This document shows positions 16,555 through 24,630 of a stretch of 64,000 nt of DNA, piece after piece. The notes beneath the pieces are model-generated. The model did no database searches. It had not been told where the DNA came from and saw only the letters and a program-made list of their open reading frames with translations. This DNA is from Bacteroidaceae bacterium (GTDB lineage: Bacteria > Bacteroidota > Bacteroidia > Bacteroidales > Bacteroidaceae), in NCBI GenBank assembly GCA_017428785.1, contig JAFRQD010000060.1, positions 48,915 to 112,914 of the forward strand. Reading direction: 5' to 3'. A program made the position numbers and the translations under genes. Positions within the stretch are counted from its first letter, which is position 1, and each line of letters opens with the position of its first letter.

Positions 16555-16912
16555 GGAAAAATCTTTACAATATTTTGTATGTTAAAGTGTGAGGTTTTGA
16601 GGTGCGGCACAGGGTGTTTCCCAACGCCGCCTGCGGAGATTGCCAACGCCGCACGCGGCGTTTGCAATTTCCCCATGCGAAGTTGCCCATCCCCACAGGC
16701 GGAATTTTGGCTCAAACCATGCGCCGTTTGACTGTTCGGCATACGACAAATATACTTTCTTTGCTTTGTGTCTCAAAATTTAGCTTTGTAACCGGCTGAT
16801 TATCAGTATCGACTTGATTTAAGCCCATTTCTTGCGTTTTAGGTAGAAAAGTGCCACAGAACAAAAAACAAGCCCTTAGAACGCGTCTCTCTTGGAAAAA
16901 TGTTTACAAAAT
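16555..16912 (-). repeat. 358-bp dispersed element, copy 2 (inverted relative to copy 1)
   Basis: The reverse complement of this stretch aligns along its length with 11526-11882, including both direct-repeat ends and the internal GC-rich array (about 16615-16710). Together the two copies form a long inverted repeat flanking the segment with nitroreductase, small secreted protein, argF', acyl-CoA ligase and regulator. Confidence 0.8.
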
Positions 16913-16972
16913 CAACATGGACAAAAGGGCATCAGACTTAGCAAGCCGGACTCTACCCACTTGCAGAAGGCT

Positions 16973-18193
16973 TTACTTTCGCACTTGTCCGTTTCCGTTG
17001 ATGAGCCACTTGTAGGTCGTCATCTCTTCAAGAGCCATCGGGCCTCGCGGACCGAGCTTCTGAGTGGAGATGCCTATCTCTGCGCCCAAGCCGAACTGCG
17101 CGCCGTCGGTAAAGCTCGTGGGAGCATTGACATAGACGCAAGCGGCATCGACCATCTGCTGGAAGCGAGCAGCAGCCGCCTCGTTCTCCGTGATGATGCA
17201 CTCGCTGTGGCCGGAGCCGTAACGGGCGATATGTGCCAATGCCTCATCGAGGTTGTCCACAATCTTAAGGGAGAGCTTGTAGTCCATCCACTCCGTACCC
17301 ATTGCCGCTTCGTCTTCAACTATCTCCACCCGCCCTTTCATCGGAGCAAGCAGAGCAGGGATGTCGCCCACCCTATCACGATGGACGAGCAGGCAGTCGA
17401 GGGCATTGCAGACGCTGACGCGACGCATCTTGGCATTCGCGATGATGCGTTGGCCCTTCTCCAGGTCGCCGTCTTTGTCGAAGTAGGCATGCACCACGCC
17501 TGCCCCTGTCTCGATAACCGGCACACGAGCATTGTCGCGCACGAAGTCGATGAGTTTCCTGCCGCCTCGGGGAATGCAGAGGTCAACATAACCAACCGCG
17601 CCGAGCAGTTCGGCTGTGGCTTCATGAGTGGGCGGCAACAAAAAGACCCCCTCTAACTCCCCCTTAAAGGGGGAGGACTCCCTCCCTAGGGAGGGCTGGG
17701 GAGGGTCTGCCTCTCGGAGCACGCCATGAATGAGGGCGACGATAGCTTCGTTGCTGTGCTGGGCACTACGGCTGCCCTTCAGGATGCAGGCATTGCCGCT
17801 CTTGAAGCACAAAGAGAAGACATCGAAGCAGACATTCGGCCTTGCCTCGAAGATGACGCCTATCACACCGAACGGCACGCTGATGCGTCGCAGGTAAAGG
17901 CCATTGGCAAGCGTCCTTTCCTTACTTATTATACCAAGAGGCGAAGGCAGCTTGGCAACATTCCTGAGGTCTGCAGCAATGCCTTGGATGCGTTCGGGAG
18001 TGAGGAGCAAGCGGTCATAAAGAGGGTCGCTCGGCTCAAGCTTCTGCAAGTCGAGGGCATTGGCGGCAAGCAACTTTTCTACCGATGCCTCCGCACGCTC
18101 TGCAACGCGCAGGAGCACATCATTGCGCTGCTCGTCGGTCAGAAGCATCAGCGCCCTGCTGGCTTCCTTGGCGTTTTGGAACATTTGCTTCAT
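16973..18193 (-). CDS. proA: Glutamate-5-semialdehyde dehydrogenase with repeat-derived insert
   Basis: Second step of proline synthesis: reduces gamma-glutamyl phosphate to the semialdehyde. It has 406 residues with IFEARPNVCFD, KSGNACILKG, VPVIETGAGVVH and the catalytic SVCNALDCLL. Residues about 161-184 (starting DPPQPSLGRESSPFKGEL) do not look like ProA and are encoded by a C/G-rich palindromic element found elsewhere between genes. They replace the usual short loop before LLPPTHEATAELL. The frame is kept. It overlaps proB by an ATGA junction. Confidence 0.92.
   Translation of the reverse strand: MKQMFQNAKEASRALMLLTDEQRNDVLLRVAERAEASVEKLLAANALDLQKLEPSDPLYDRLLLTPERIQGIAADLRNVAKLPSPLGIISKERTLANGLYLRRISVPFGVIGVIFEARPNVCFDVFSLCFKSGNACILKGSRSAQHSNEAIVALIHGVLREADPPQPSLGRESSPFKGELEGVFLLPPTHEATAELLGAVGYVDLCIPRGGRKLIDFVRDNARVPVIETGAGVVHAYFDKDGDLEKGQRIIANAKMRRVSVCNALDCLLVHRDRVGDIPALLAPMKGRVEIVEDEAAMGTEWMDYKLSLKIVDNLDEALAHIARYGSGHSECIITENEAAAARFQQMVDAACVYVNAPTSFTDGAQFGLGAEIGISTQKLGPRGPMALEEMTTYKWLINGNGQVRK
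17642..17713. repeat. C/G-rich palindromic element inside proA
   Basis: Starts AAAGACCCCCTCTAACTCCC, then the palindrome CCCCCTTAAAGGGGG, then CTCCCTCCCTAGGGAGGG and GGGGAGGGTCTGC. The left end matches the element at the end of the acyl-CoA ligase gene. About 72 bp, in frame, no stop codon in the proA frame. Confidence 0.8.
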
Positions 18194-18960
18194 GATGGCA
18201 TGAACTCTGTATGGATGGTTTCCGACGGATTCTCTATTAAAGCAGGCAAGATGCCATCCCGATTGCCGTTGGCTATAATGACGCGGATGCCGGCTTTTGC
18301 TACGGAAAGGGCAGTATTGAACTTCGACGTCATACCGCCTCGCCCCACATTGCTCTTTGTCGGGAGTATGTAGCGGCTGACATCATCGTTTGGACCTACC
18401 CAACGAATCACTTCGCTGCCCGGCTCCGAGGGATCGCCGTTGTAGAGTCCGTCAACACCTGTGAGCAAGACAAGCATCTGGGCTCCTATCATCTTGGCAA
18501 TGAGGCCCGACAGCTCATCGTTGTCCGTAAACATCAGCTCCTCGATGCTTACCGTATCGTTCTCGTTGACGATAGGCAACACATCGTTCTCGAGCATCAC
18601 TTCCATGCAAGCCCGTTGGTTCTGATAACTGCGCTCGCTCTGGAAGTTCTCTTTCGTCGTCAGCACTTGCCCGATGTGTATGTTGTATTCGCGGAACAGG
18701 TCGTAGTAGAGGTTGATGAGCTTCACCTGCCCCATTGCCGAGAAGAGCTGCCGCTGTTCAACAGAGTCGAGCAGATGGTCAACCTCCAGTTCCTTGCGAC
18801 CACAAGCCACAGCACCGCTCGACACAAGCACCACATCGTAGCCGCTTTGCCGCAACCATGCAATCTGGTCAACAAGAGCAGACATTCGGGTAATGTCGAG
18901 CTTGCCCTTGTCTGTCGTGAGGACATTGCTGCCCACCTTCACCACAATCCTCCTTTTCAC
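18190..18960 (-). CDS. proB: Glutamate 5-kinase
   Basis: First step of proline synthesis: phosphorylates glutamate. A 256-residue amino-acid kinase fold with VVKVGSNVLT, VLVSSGAVACGRKEL, NENDTVSIEELMFTDND and GVDGLYNGDP. There is no C-terminal PUA domain, which E. coli ProB has. The start codon is GTG at 18960 and lies in a purine-rich short repeat (GTGAAAAGG-type) that fills the gap to proC. It overlaps proA by four bases. Confidence 0.93.
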   Translation of the reverse strand: MKRRIVVKVGSNVLTTDKGKLDITRMSALVDQIAWLRQSGYDVVLVSSGAVACGRKELEVDHLLDSVEQRQLFSAMGQVKLINLYYDLFREYNIHIGQVLTTKENFQSERSYQNQRACMEVMLENDVLPIVNENDTVSIEELMFTDNDELSGLIAKMIGAQMLVLLTGVDGLYNGDPSEPGSEVIRWVGPNDDVSRYILPTKSNVGRGGMTSKFNTALSVAKAGIRVIIANGNRDGILPALIENPSETIHTEFMPS

Positions 18961-19020
18961 CTTTTCTCCTTTTCTCCTTTTTACCTTTTCAACTTTTCAC
19001 CCTTTCAACTTTTCACTTTT
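18961..19020. repeat. Purine-rich short tandem repeat between proC and proB
   Basis: On the minus strand the whole 60-bp gap consists of variants of GTGAAAAG, GTTGAAAG and GAGAAAAG. It runs straight into the GTG start codon of proB, and may act as a ribosome-loading stretch in an operon without clear Shine-Dalgarno sites. Confidence 0.6.
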
Positions 19021-19752
19021 TCACTTCAGTCCTGCCTTGAGGCAGCGTATTACTGCCGAGTTGAAGGCAGCGTGGTCCAGTTCGTTCAGCCCCTTGATGG
19101 TGATGCCGCCGGGTGTTGTCACCTTATCGATGGCAGCCTCCGGATGCAGACCTGTCTCGCGAAGGAGGGCAACGGCGCCTTGCATGGTCTGCATGGCAAT
19201 CGCCTTTGCCTCGTCGGGATAGAAGCCCATCTCGACGCCCCCTTCCATCATGGCTCGGAGGAAACGCATGACATAGGCAATGCCGCAGCCTGCCATCATC
19301 ATGCCAGCATCCATCAATCTCTGCGGAACGACCTTGCATTGCCCTACCTTTTCGAAGAGCGCAGCGGCTTTGTCTGCCTGCTCGGCTTCCTCGACGAAGG
19401 TCATGCTTTCGCCAAACTCGGCTGCGATGTTGGGCATGGCATACACATCGATGCGTTCGTTGCGAACGCCTGCAGCAACTGAGATGACGAGCTTGTCCTT
19501 CAGTTCTGGCATTATCTCCGACATAACTTGTTGTACGAGCCAGGGCTTTACAGCAAGCACAACGACATCAGCACCCTCGGCGGCTTTCCTGTTGTCGAGT
19601 GTCACACTAATGCCTGGGCAAGCCTCCACAAGACGGTCAAGCGTCTGTTGTGTGTGGGCAGAGGCCGTGATGTCGGCTGCCATACCTGCCTTCGTCCATC
19701 CTTTGACGAGGGCGCCGCCCATGTTTCCCGCACCTATAACGGTTATCTTCAT
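19021..19752 (-). CDS. proC: Pyrroline-5-carboxylate reductase
   Basis: Last step of proline synthesis, NAD(P)H-dependent. It has 243 residues. The N-terminal Rossmann motif is ITVIGAGNMGGALVKGW, then VVVLAVKPW, and the C-terminal dimerisation domain carries the family stretch KVTTPGGITIKGLNELD. The gene overlaps argD by four bases, linking proline and arginine genes in one transcript. Confidence 0.93.
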   Translation of the reverse strand: MKITVIGAGNMGGALVKGWTKAGMAADITASAHTQQTLDRLVEACPGISVTLDNRKAAEGADVVVLAVKPWLVQQVMSEIMPELKDKLVISVAAGVRNERIDVYAMPNIAAEFGESMTFVEEAEQADKAAALFEKVGQCKVVPQRLMDAGMMMAGCGIAYVMRFLRAMMEGGVEMGFYPDEAKAIAMQTMQGAVALLRETGLHPEAAIDKVTTPGGITIKGLNELDHAAFNSAVIRCLKAGLK

Positions 19753-20876
19753 AGCACTTTCCTTAGTTTCCCCACAAAACTGTCTGCCTCTGCCTTTGTC
19801 AAGCAGAGAGGCGGAAGCAGTCGCAGGACATTAGTTCCAGAGCAGCCTGTGAAGCAATGCTGCTCCTTAACGAGTTTCTGACGCGGTTCCTTGTAAGGAA
19901 TATCCAGCTCGATGCCTATCATGAGGCCGCGTCCACGAACCTCTGTCACATGAGGCAATTGTGCATCACGCAGGCTTTGCATCAAGTATTCGCCGACCTC
20001 GGCGGCATTCTCTACGAGCCTTTCCTGCTCCATTATCTCGAGGACTGCGATGGCTCCGGCACAAGCGAGATGATTCCCTCCGAAGGTCGTGCCGAGCTGC
20101 CCATAGACGGGCGTGAACTCGGGACTGACGAGGAGAGCGCTCATCGGGAAGCCGTTGCAGATTCCCTTCGCGACAGTTATCATATCGGGGCGCACGCCGA
20201 GATGCTGATGGGCGAAGAATCTTCCGCTTCGTCCGTAGCCGCATTGTATCTCATCGCAAATGAGGACGGCGCCGTTAGCATGGCAAAGCTGCTGAAGCTG
20301 CTGCAGGAAGTCGGCTTCGACCAAGCGGATGCCACCCACGCCCTGTATGCATTCCAGGATGCAGGCGCAGACATCTCCCTTCTCCAGTTCTGCCTTCCAA
20401 GGCTCTATGTCGTTGAGAGGCAGGTAAGTGACATGCCCGTTCGCATTAATGGGGGCAATAATCTTGGGATTCGCAGTTGCCTCTACCGCCAAAGATGTGC
20501 GGCCATGGAAGGCTTTCTCTAAGGAGAGAATGCGCGTCCTGCCGTTGTAGAACGACGCCAGCTTCAGGGCGTTCTCGTTCGCCTCCGCACCGCTGTTGAC
20601 GAGGAAGAGGCTGTAGTCGTCGTAGCCGCAGGCTTTGCCGAGGCGTCGGGCAAACTCCTTCTGCAAGGGATTCTGCACAGAGTTGCTGTAGAAGCCGAGC
20701 GTCTGCAGTTGCTTCGTCATTGCCTCTACATAATGAGGATGGCAGTGACCCACGCTGATGACGGCATGACCGCCATAAAGGTCGAGGTATTCCTGTCCCT
20801 CAGAGTCCCAGACGGTGCAACCCTTGCCGCGGGCAATGGTCACATCCATCAAGGGGTAAACATCGAAGAGTTTCAT
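19749..20876 (-). CDS. argD: Acetyl/succinylornithine aminotransferase
   Basis: PLP enzyme of arginine synthesis, 375 residues. Visible motifs: FVNSGAEANENALKLA-like LVNSGAEANENALKLA, EKAFHGRTSLAV, LICDEIQCGYGRSG, and the PLP lysine in TVAKGICNGFPMSA, followed by TFGGNHLACAG. Because the carbamoyltransferase here looks succinyl-specific, the likely substrate is N-succinylornithine, although that is inferred. The upstream gap to argC is 71 bp with TTATTACGTTATAACG-like repeats. Confidence 0.9.
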   Translation of the reverse strand: MKLFDVYPLMDVTIARGKGCTVWDSEGQEYLDLYGGHAVISVGHCHPHYVEAMTKQLQTLGFYSNSVQNPLQKEFARRLGKACGYDDYSLFLVNSGAEANENALKLASFYNGRTRILSLEKAFHGRTSLAVEATANPKIIAPINANGHVTYLPLNDIEPWKAELEKGDVCACILECIQGVGGIRLVEADFLQQLQQLCHANGAVLICDEIQCGYGRSGRFFAHQHLGVRPDMITVAKGICNGFPMSALLVSPEFTPVYGQLGTTFGGNHLACAGAIAVLEIMEQERLVENAAEVGEYLMQSLRDAQLPHVTEVRGRGLMIGIELDIPYKEPRQKLVKEQHCFTGCSGTNVLRLLPPLCLTKAEADSFVGKLRKVL

Positions 20877-20947
20877 AGATTTATTTTCGTTATTACGTTA
20901 TAACGTTATTTCGTTATGGCGAGATGATAATATTTCGTCATTGCGAC

Positions 20948-21913
20948 TTAGAAGGCTGATGCCTTGAGCCAGAGGCCCGTCCTCTCGTCGAGGCCGAACA
21001 TGAGGTTCATGTTCTGCACTGCCTGCCCGACGGCTCCTTTGAGGAGGTTGTCGATGCAGGATATCATGAGCAGCTGGTCTTCGTATTTCTCCACATAGAC
21101 CAGAGCCTTGTTGGTGTTGACGACCTGCTTCATATCGGGGCTCTTCCGAACGAAGTGGGTAAAGGCAGCGTCCTTGTAATAGGCTTCATAGACCTGTTGA
21201 ACCTGCTCGATTGGGAGGTCGCACTTGGCGTATGCGGTGACGAAGATGCCCCTGGTGAAGCACCCTCGCTGCGGGATGAAGAGCACGCGCCCTTCGTAGC
21301 CAGGACAGAGTTCCTGCACCGTCTGGTTGATTTCCAGCAGGTGCTGGTGGGTGAAGGTCTTATAGACGGAGATGTTGTCGTTGCGCCAGGAGAAATGCGT
21401 CGTGGAGCCTGGTTTCTGACCTGCGCCCGTGCTGCCTGTGATGCCGTTCACATGGATGTCTCCACTAATGATGCCTGCCTTCAGAGCGGGCAGCATAGCG
21501 AGTTGGATGCAAGTGGCAAAGCAACCGGGATTGGCGAGGTGTTGGCAACCGGCGATAGCCGAACGATGCGTCTCGGGCAGTCCATAGACATAGTCGTGCT
21601 CGCCTGCTATACGGAAGTCCTGCGCCAAGTCGATAATCCTGACATTCTGCGGAATCTCATGCTCCATGAGGAACTGCTCACTCTTGCCGTGACCGAAGCA
21701 GAAGAAGACGACGTCCACCTGGTCGAAAGGCATTTCTGAGGTGAAACGGAGGTCTGTCTCGCCGATTAACCCTTCGTGGACTTCATACACTTTGTTGCCA
21801 GCATTGCTCTCGCTGTTTGCAAAGACAATCTTCGCTTCGGGATGCCCCAGAAGCACTCGTATCAGTTCGCCACCGGTATATCCAGCAGCGCCTAAAATCC
21901 CTATTCTTACCAT
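20948..21913 (-). CDS. argC: N-acyl-gamma-glutamyl-phosphate reductase
   Basis: NADPH-dependent reduction step of arginine synthesis, 321 residues. The N-terminus has IGILGAAGYTGGELIRVL, the active-site Cys is in LANPGCFATCIQLA, and ITGSTGAGQKPG follows. It is separated from argG by a GC-rich repeat array (21932-22028) rather than a simple short gap. Confidence 0.93.
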   Translation of the reverse strand: MVRIGILGAAGYTGGELIRVLLGHPEAKIVFANSESNAGNKVYEVHEGLIGETDLRFTSEMPFDQVDVVFFCFGHGKSEQFLMEHEIPQNVRIIDLAQDFRIAGEHDYVYGLPETHRSAIAGCQHLANPGCFATCIQLAMLPALKAGIISGDIHVNGITGSTGAGQKPGSTTHFSWRNDNISVYKTFTHQHLLEINQTVQELCPGYEGRVLFIPQRGCFTRGIFVTAYAKCDLPIEQVQQVYEAYYKDAAFTHFVRKSPDMKQVVNTNKALVYVEKYEDQLLMISCIDNLLKGAVGQAVQNMNLMFGLDERTGLWLKASAF

Positions 21914-21931
21914 GGTTAAAATATATCTTTA

Positions 21932-22028
21932 GGGGGGTATGAAAACGCCGCCTGCGGCGATTGCCAACGCCGCACGCGGAAATGCCCATCGCCGCACGCG
22001 GGGATTGCCAACGCCGCACGCGGCGTTT
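21932..22028. repeat. GC-rich 22-bp unit array, copy E
   Basis: GGGGGGTATGAAAACGCC, then four units GCCTGCGG or GCACGCGG spaced by 22 bp, ending CGCACGCGGCGTTTAG. The last bases include the stop codon of argG. It lies between argG and argC, both on the minus strand. Confidence 0.88.
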
Positions 22029-23223
22029 AGAGCCTCTCCTCAGGGTGTGCTAAATAGTAGGCGCGAAGGGCTGTTGACGTCACCTTGATGAAGCCCTTGG
22101 CATCCTCGCTCGTCCAGGCCTTTGCGGTCTCGCCATATTCGCCCAACTTGTTCTTAACGAGGTCGTTAGGACTGTCCACGCCGACCGTCTGGAAGCAAAG
22201 GGGATGCAATTCGAGCGTCACTTCGCCCGTCACATTCCTTTGGCTGCTCAGGAGCATGGCTTCGATGTCGGGCATCACAGGCTCCAGGTATTGGCTTTCG
22301 TGCAGGAACATTCCGTACCAATTGGCAACCTGCTCCTTCCAGTATTGCTGCCATTTCGAGAGGGTGAACTTCTCGAGATAGCGATGAGCGCCAATGATGA
22401 GCATCGGAGCAGCTGCCTCGAAGCCCACACGGCCCTTGATGCCGATGATGGTGTCGCCCACATGACAGTCGCGCCCTATAGCGTAACGGGCTCCAATCTC
22501 CTCGACCTTCTGGATGGCCTTTATCTTGTCGTCGAACTTCTCGCCATTGACCGAGCAAATCTCTCCCTTGTCAAAACCTATCTTGAGGAGCTCCGGCCCT
22601 TCCGCCGTGGGGTGCTTCAGGTAGGCACTCTCCGGCAGACCCTGCTTCGAGTCGAGTATCTCGCCGCCACAGATGCTTGTGCCCCACAGGCCTACATTGT
22701 AGCTGTATTTGAGTTTGGTGAAGTCGGCGAAGTAGCCGTTCTTGTTGAGGTAATCCACTTCCTCCTGACGGGAGAGATTGCCGTCGCGAGTCAGCGTGAT
22801 AATCTCCACACCCGGGCACATCACGAGGAACGTCATGTCGAAGCGGATCTGGTCGTTGCCGGCACCGGTCGAGCCGTGCGCAATGGCTGAAGCCCCTATT
22901 TCCTTCGCATATCTGGCAATCGCCAAAGCCTGGAAGATGCGCTCGCTACTTACCGAAATCGGGTAGCAGTTGTTGCGGAGCACATTGCCGAAAACCATGT
23001 ATTTGAGCGACTTCTCGTAGTACTCCTGCGTCACATCGAGGGTGACATACTGCTTTGCGCCAAGCTTGTAGGCATTCTCCTCGTTTGCCTTCAACTGCTC
23101 GGGACTGAAGCCGCCGGTGTTGGCGCAAGCCGCATAGACTTCATAACCTTTCTCCTTTGCCAGATACATCACGGTGTAGCTGGTATCCAAACCGCCACTG
23201 AAGGCGACAACAACCTTTTTCAT
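22027..23223 (-). CDS. argG: Argininosuccinate synthase
   Basis: Joins citrulline and aspartate with ATP. It has 398 residues with the N-terminal PP-loop VVAFSGGLDTSYTVMYL, then AIAHGSTGAGNDQIRFD, both family signatures. The stop codon lies at the edge of repeat array E. Upstream it is separated from the GNAT gene by an AT-rich short repeat (about 23221-23275) followed by a C/G-rich palindrome. Confidence 0.94.
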   Translation of the reverse strand: MKKVVVAFSGGLDTSYTVMYLAKEKGYEVYAACANTGGFSPEQLKANEENAYKLGAKQYVTLDVTQEYYEKSLKYMVFGNVLRNNCYPISVSSERIFQALAIARYAKEIGASAIAHGSTGAGNDQIRFDMTFLVMCPGVEIITLTRDGNLSRQEEVDYLNKNGYFADFTKLKYSYNVGLWGTSICGGEILDSKQGLPESAYLKHPTAEGPELLKIGFDKGEICSVNGEKFDDKIKAIQKVEEIGARYAIGRDCHVGDTIIGIKGRVGFEAAAPMLIIGAHRYLEKFTLSKWQQYWKEQVANWYGMFLHESQYLEPVMPDIEAMLLSSQRNVTGEVTLELHPLCFQTVGVDSPNDLVKNKLGEYGETAKAWTSEDAKGFIKVTSTALRAYYLAHPEERL

Positions 23224-23279
23224 TTACAATTTAACTATTTACGATTTACGATTAATTTACTATTTATTTACTATTTATT

Positions 23280-23304
23280 CCCCCTAAAGGGGGTTAGGGG
23301 GTCT
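23280..23304. repeat. C/G-rich palindromic element at the GNAT gene end
   Basis: CCCCCTAAAGGGGGTTAGGG followed by GGTCTATTCG. The GNAT stop codon (23303-23305) overlaps its right end, as in the acyl-CoA ligase gene. Confidence 0.6.
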
Positions 23305-23956
23305 ATTCGATTCCGCGCAAAACCAATGTCCGCATCACGTCCTTGATGACCTCCAACGAGGTGGGCTCGCCTTTGTGCTTCTCAGGATCCCAAAGCATGC
23401 CCGTGCAGACACAGAACTTACGGTTCTTTGCCTCGAGTATGTCGTGATTGATGCAGCCCTGGCATCCGTGCCAGAAAGCATCGTCGTCGGTCAGCTGGTT
23501 GAAGCTCACAGGCACATAGCCCAAGGCCGTATTCATCTTCATCACCGCATCACCGCTCGTCAGGCTGAATATCTTGGCATGAGGCCAACGCAGACGAGCC
23601 AGCGTGAAAGTGTAGTCCTTGATGCGCTTGGCAACGCCCAAGCCCTGATAATCGGGATGGACGATGAGGCCGGAAGTCGTCACATAGTGCTTGTCGCCCC
23701 AAGTCTCGATATAACTGAAGCCGACGAACGTGTCGCCGTCCAACGCAAGCACCGCCTTGCCCTCACGCATCTTCTTTGCAACATATTCATGGGTGCGCTC
23801 GGCAATGCCCGTTCCACGCTTGCGAGCCGCTTCGCGAATGGTTTCTATGATGGTATCGACATACTTCTCGTGCTCCGCATCAGCCACAAGCACCCGTATG
23901 CCCTTGCCACTCCTCTCCTTCTCCCCAAGGGAGGAGACATTCTTCTCATTCTCCAT
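23303..23956 (-). CDS. GNAT family N-acetyltransferase of the arginine cluster
   Basis: A 217-residue acetyl-CoA-dependent acyltransferase. The fold is visible from IRVLVADAEHEKYVDTIIET onward, with the acetyl-CoA loop HPDYQGLGVAKRIKD. Its place between argR and argG suggests it supplies the N-acyl-glutamate that starts the pathway, as proposed for related Bacteroidota genes, but this is inference. Residues about 6-18 (NVSSLGEKERSGK) come from a C/G-rich palindromic element at 23911-23938 rather than from the family sequence. Confidence 0.85.
   Translation of the reverse strand: MENEKNVSSLGEKERSGKGIRVLVADAEHEKYVDTIIETIREAARKRGTGIAERTHEYVAKKMREGKAVLALDGDTFVGFSYIETWGDKHYVTTSGLIVHPDYQGLGVAKRIKDYTFTLARLRWPHAKIFSLTSGDAVMKMNTALGYVPVSFNQLTDDDAFWHGCQGCINHDILEAKNRKFCVCTGMLWDPEKHKGEPTSLEVIKDVMRTLVLRGIE
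23911..23938. repeat. C/G-rich palindromic element at the GNAT N-terminus
   Basis: TCCTCTCCTTCTCCCCAAGG followed by GAGGAGAC. It encodes a short hydrophilic stretch right after the start codon. A related palindrome lies just upstream at 23985-24010 (CCCCTCCTTCCGGGGG). Confidence 0.55.
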
Positions 23957-24028
23957 ATATATAAATAATGTATAGTATTCTGCCCCTTCACATCCCCTCC
24001 TTCCGGGGGCATGCAGGAGGGAAATCTT

Positions 24029-24496
24029 TTATACCAGTTTAGGAAAGAGATTGCGGACAACCTCGGCAGCTGCTTCCCTGTCCACATTTTCCGACATTAC
24101 CACGAGGACAGTATCGTCGCCTGCAACTGTGCCGAGGAAGAAAGGATTGTGGGTATTATCCACATCGTAGGCAACCATACTTGCATGGCCTGGGGGCGTA
24201 TGCACCACCATAAGGTTTCCTGAGAAATTGAGCCGCCACTTCATCTGATCTAACTCTTCGAGAGTTGGAGCCACATCAAACTGCCCTTCATGAGGCAACG
24301 CATAAATACTGAGACCACTGCGCACTCTGACCTTACTGATGCGCAGCAGCTTGAGGTCACGGCTCAAGGTGGTCTGTGTGCTGACAAAGCCTTCCGCCTT
24401 GAGCGCCTTAAGCAATTCCTCTTGACTCTCCAGGCTTTTCAAACTGACGATTTTGCGTATAGCCTGCAATCTCTCTTTTCTGTTCTGCCTCTCCAT
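24029..24496 (-). CDS. argR: Arginine repressor ArgR
   Basis: A 155-residue regulator of arginine genes. The N-terminal winged helix is RLQAIRKIVSLKSLESQEEL and FVSTQTTLSRDLKLLRI, and the C-terminal oligomerisation and arginine-binding domain includes TPPGHASMVAYDVDN and VAGDDTVLVVM. It is the first gene of the arg/pro run, with a promoter at 24525-24532 and a nearby palindrome that could be its operator. Confidence 0.93.
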   Translation of the reverse strand: MERQNRKERLQAIRKIVSLKSLESQEELLKALKAEGFVSTQTTLSRDLKLLRISKVRVRSGLSIYALPHEGQFDVAPTLEELDQMKWRLNFSGNLMVVHTPPGHASMVAYDVDNTHNPFFLGTVAGDDTVLVVMSENVDREAAAEVVRNLFPKLV

Positions 24497-24524
24497 TATT
24501 GTATGTTTTTAGGTTTTGTGAGTG

Positions 24525-24532
24525 CAAAGATA
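24525..24532 (-). promoter_or_regulatory. Bacteroidota -7 promoter element for argR
   Basis: CAAAGATA on the plus strand, TATCTTTG on the minus strand, 29 bp before the argR start. Confidence 0.65.
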
Positions 24533-24539
24533 CAACATT

Positions 24540-24602
24540 TTATGCGAAATCGCACAATTTTTCACGCATAATATGCGCTTCCTAGTGCAAATTTCTGCAT
24601 AA
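24540..24602. promoter_or_regulatory. Candidate ArgR operator region
   Basis: A perfect 13-bp palindrome, CGCATAATATGCG (24565-24577), with similar half sites TTATGCG (24540-24546) and TGCATAA near 24596-24602. It covers the expected -33 region of the argR promoter and beyond. Autoregulation by ArgR is the natural reading, but the Bacteroidota ArgR box was not checked. Confidence 0.4.
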
Positions 24603-24630
24603 GGGCCACTTTTTGCCTGCATATTCGACA

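Larger units (their letters stand above)
16374..16972. other. 600-bp intergenic region, promoter plus 358-bp element
   Basis: Lies upstream of the XRE-cupin gene and downstream of proA. It contains the promoter at 16405-16412 and the whole of the 358-bp element copy 2. No gene was seen. Confidence 0.65.

Noticed and set aside
17642-17713. proA as a broken pseudogene
   Set aside because: The insert keeps the frame, all catalytic motifs are present and the gene overlaps proB normally.
16973-24496. Separate arg and pro operons
   Set aside because: Four-base overlaps link argD-proC and proB-proA, and all genes are on one strand, so one long run with possible internal breaks at repeats fits better.
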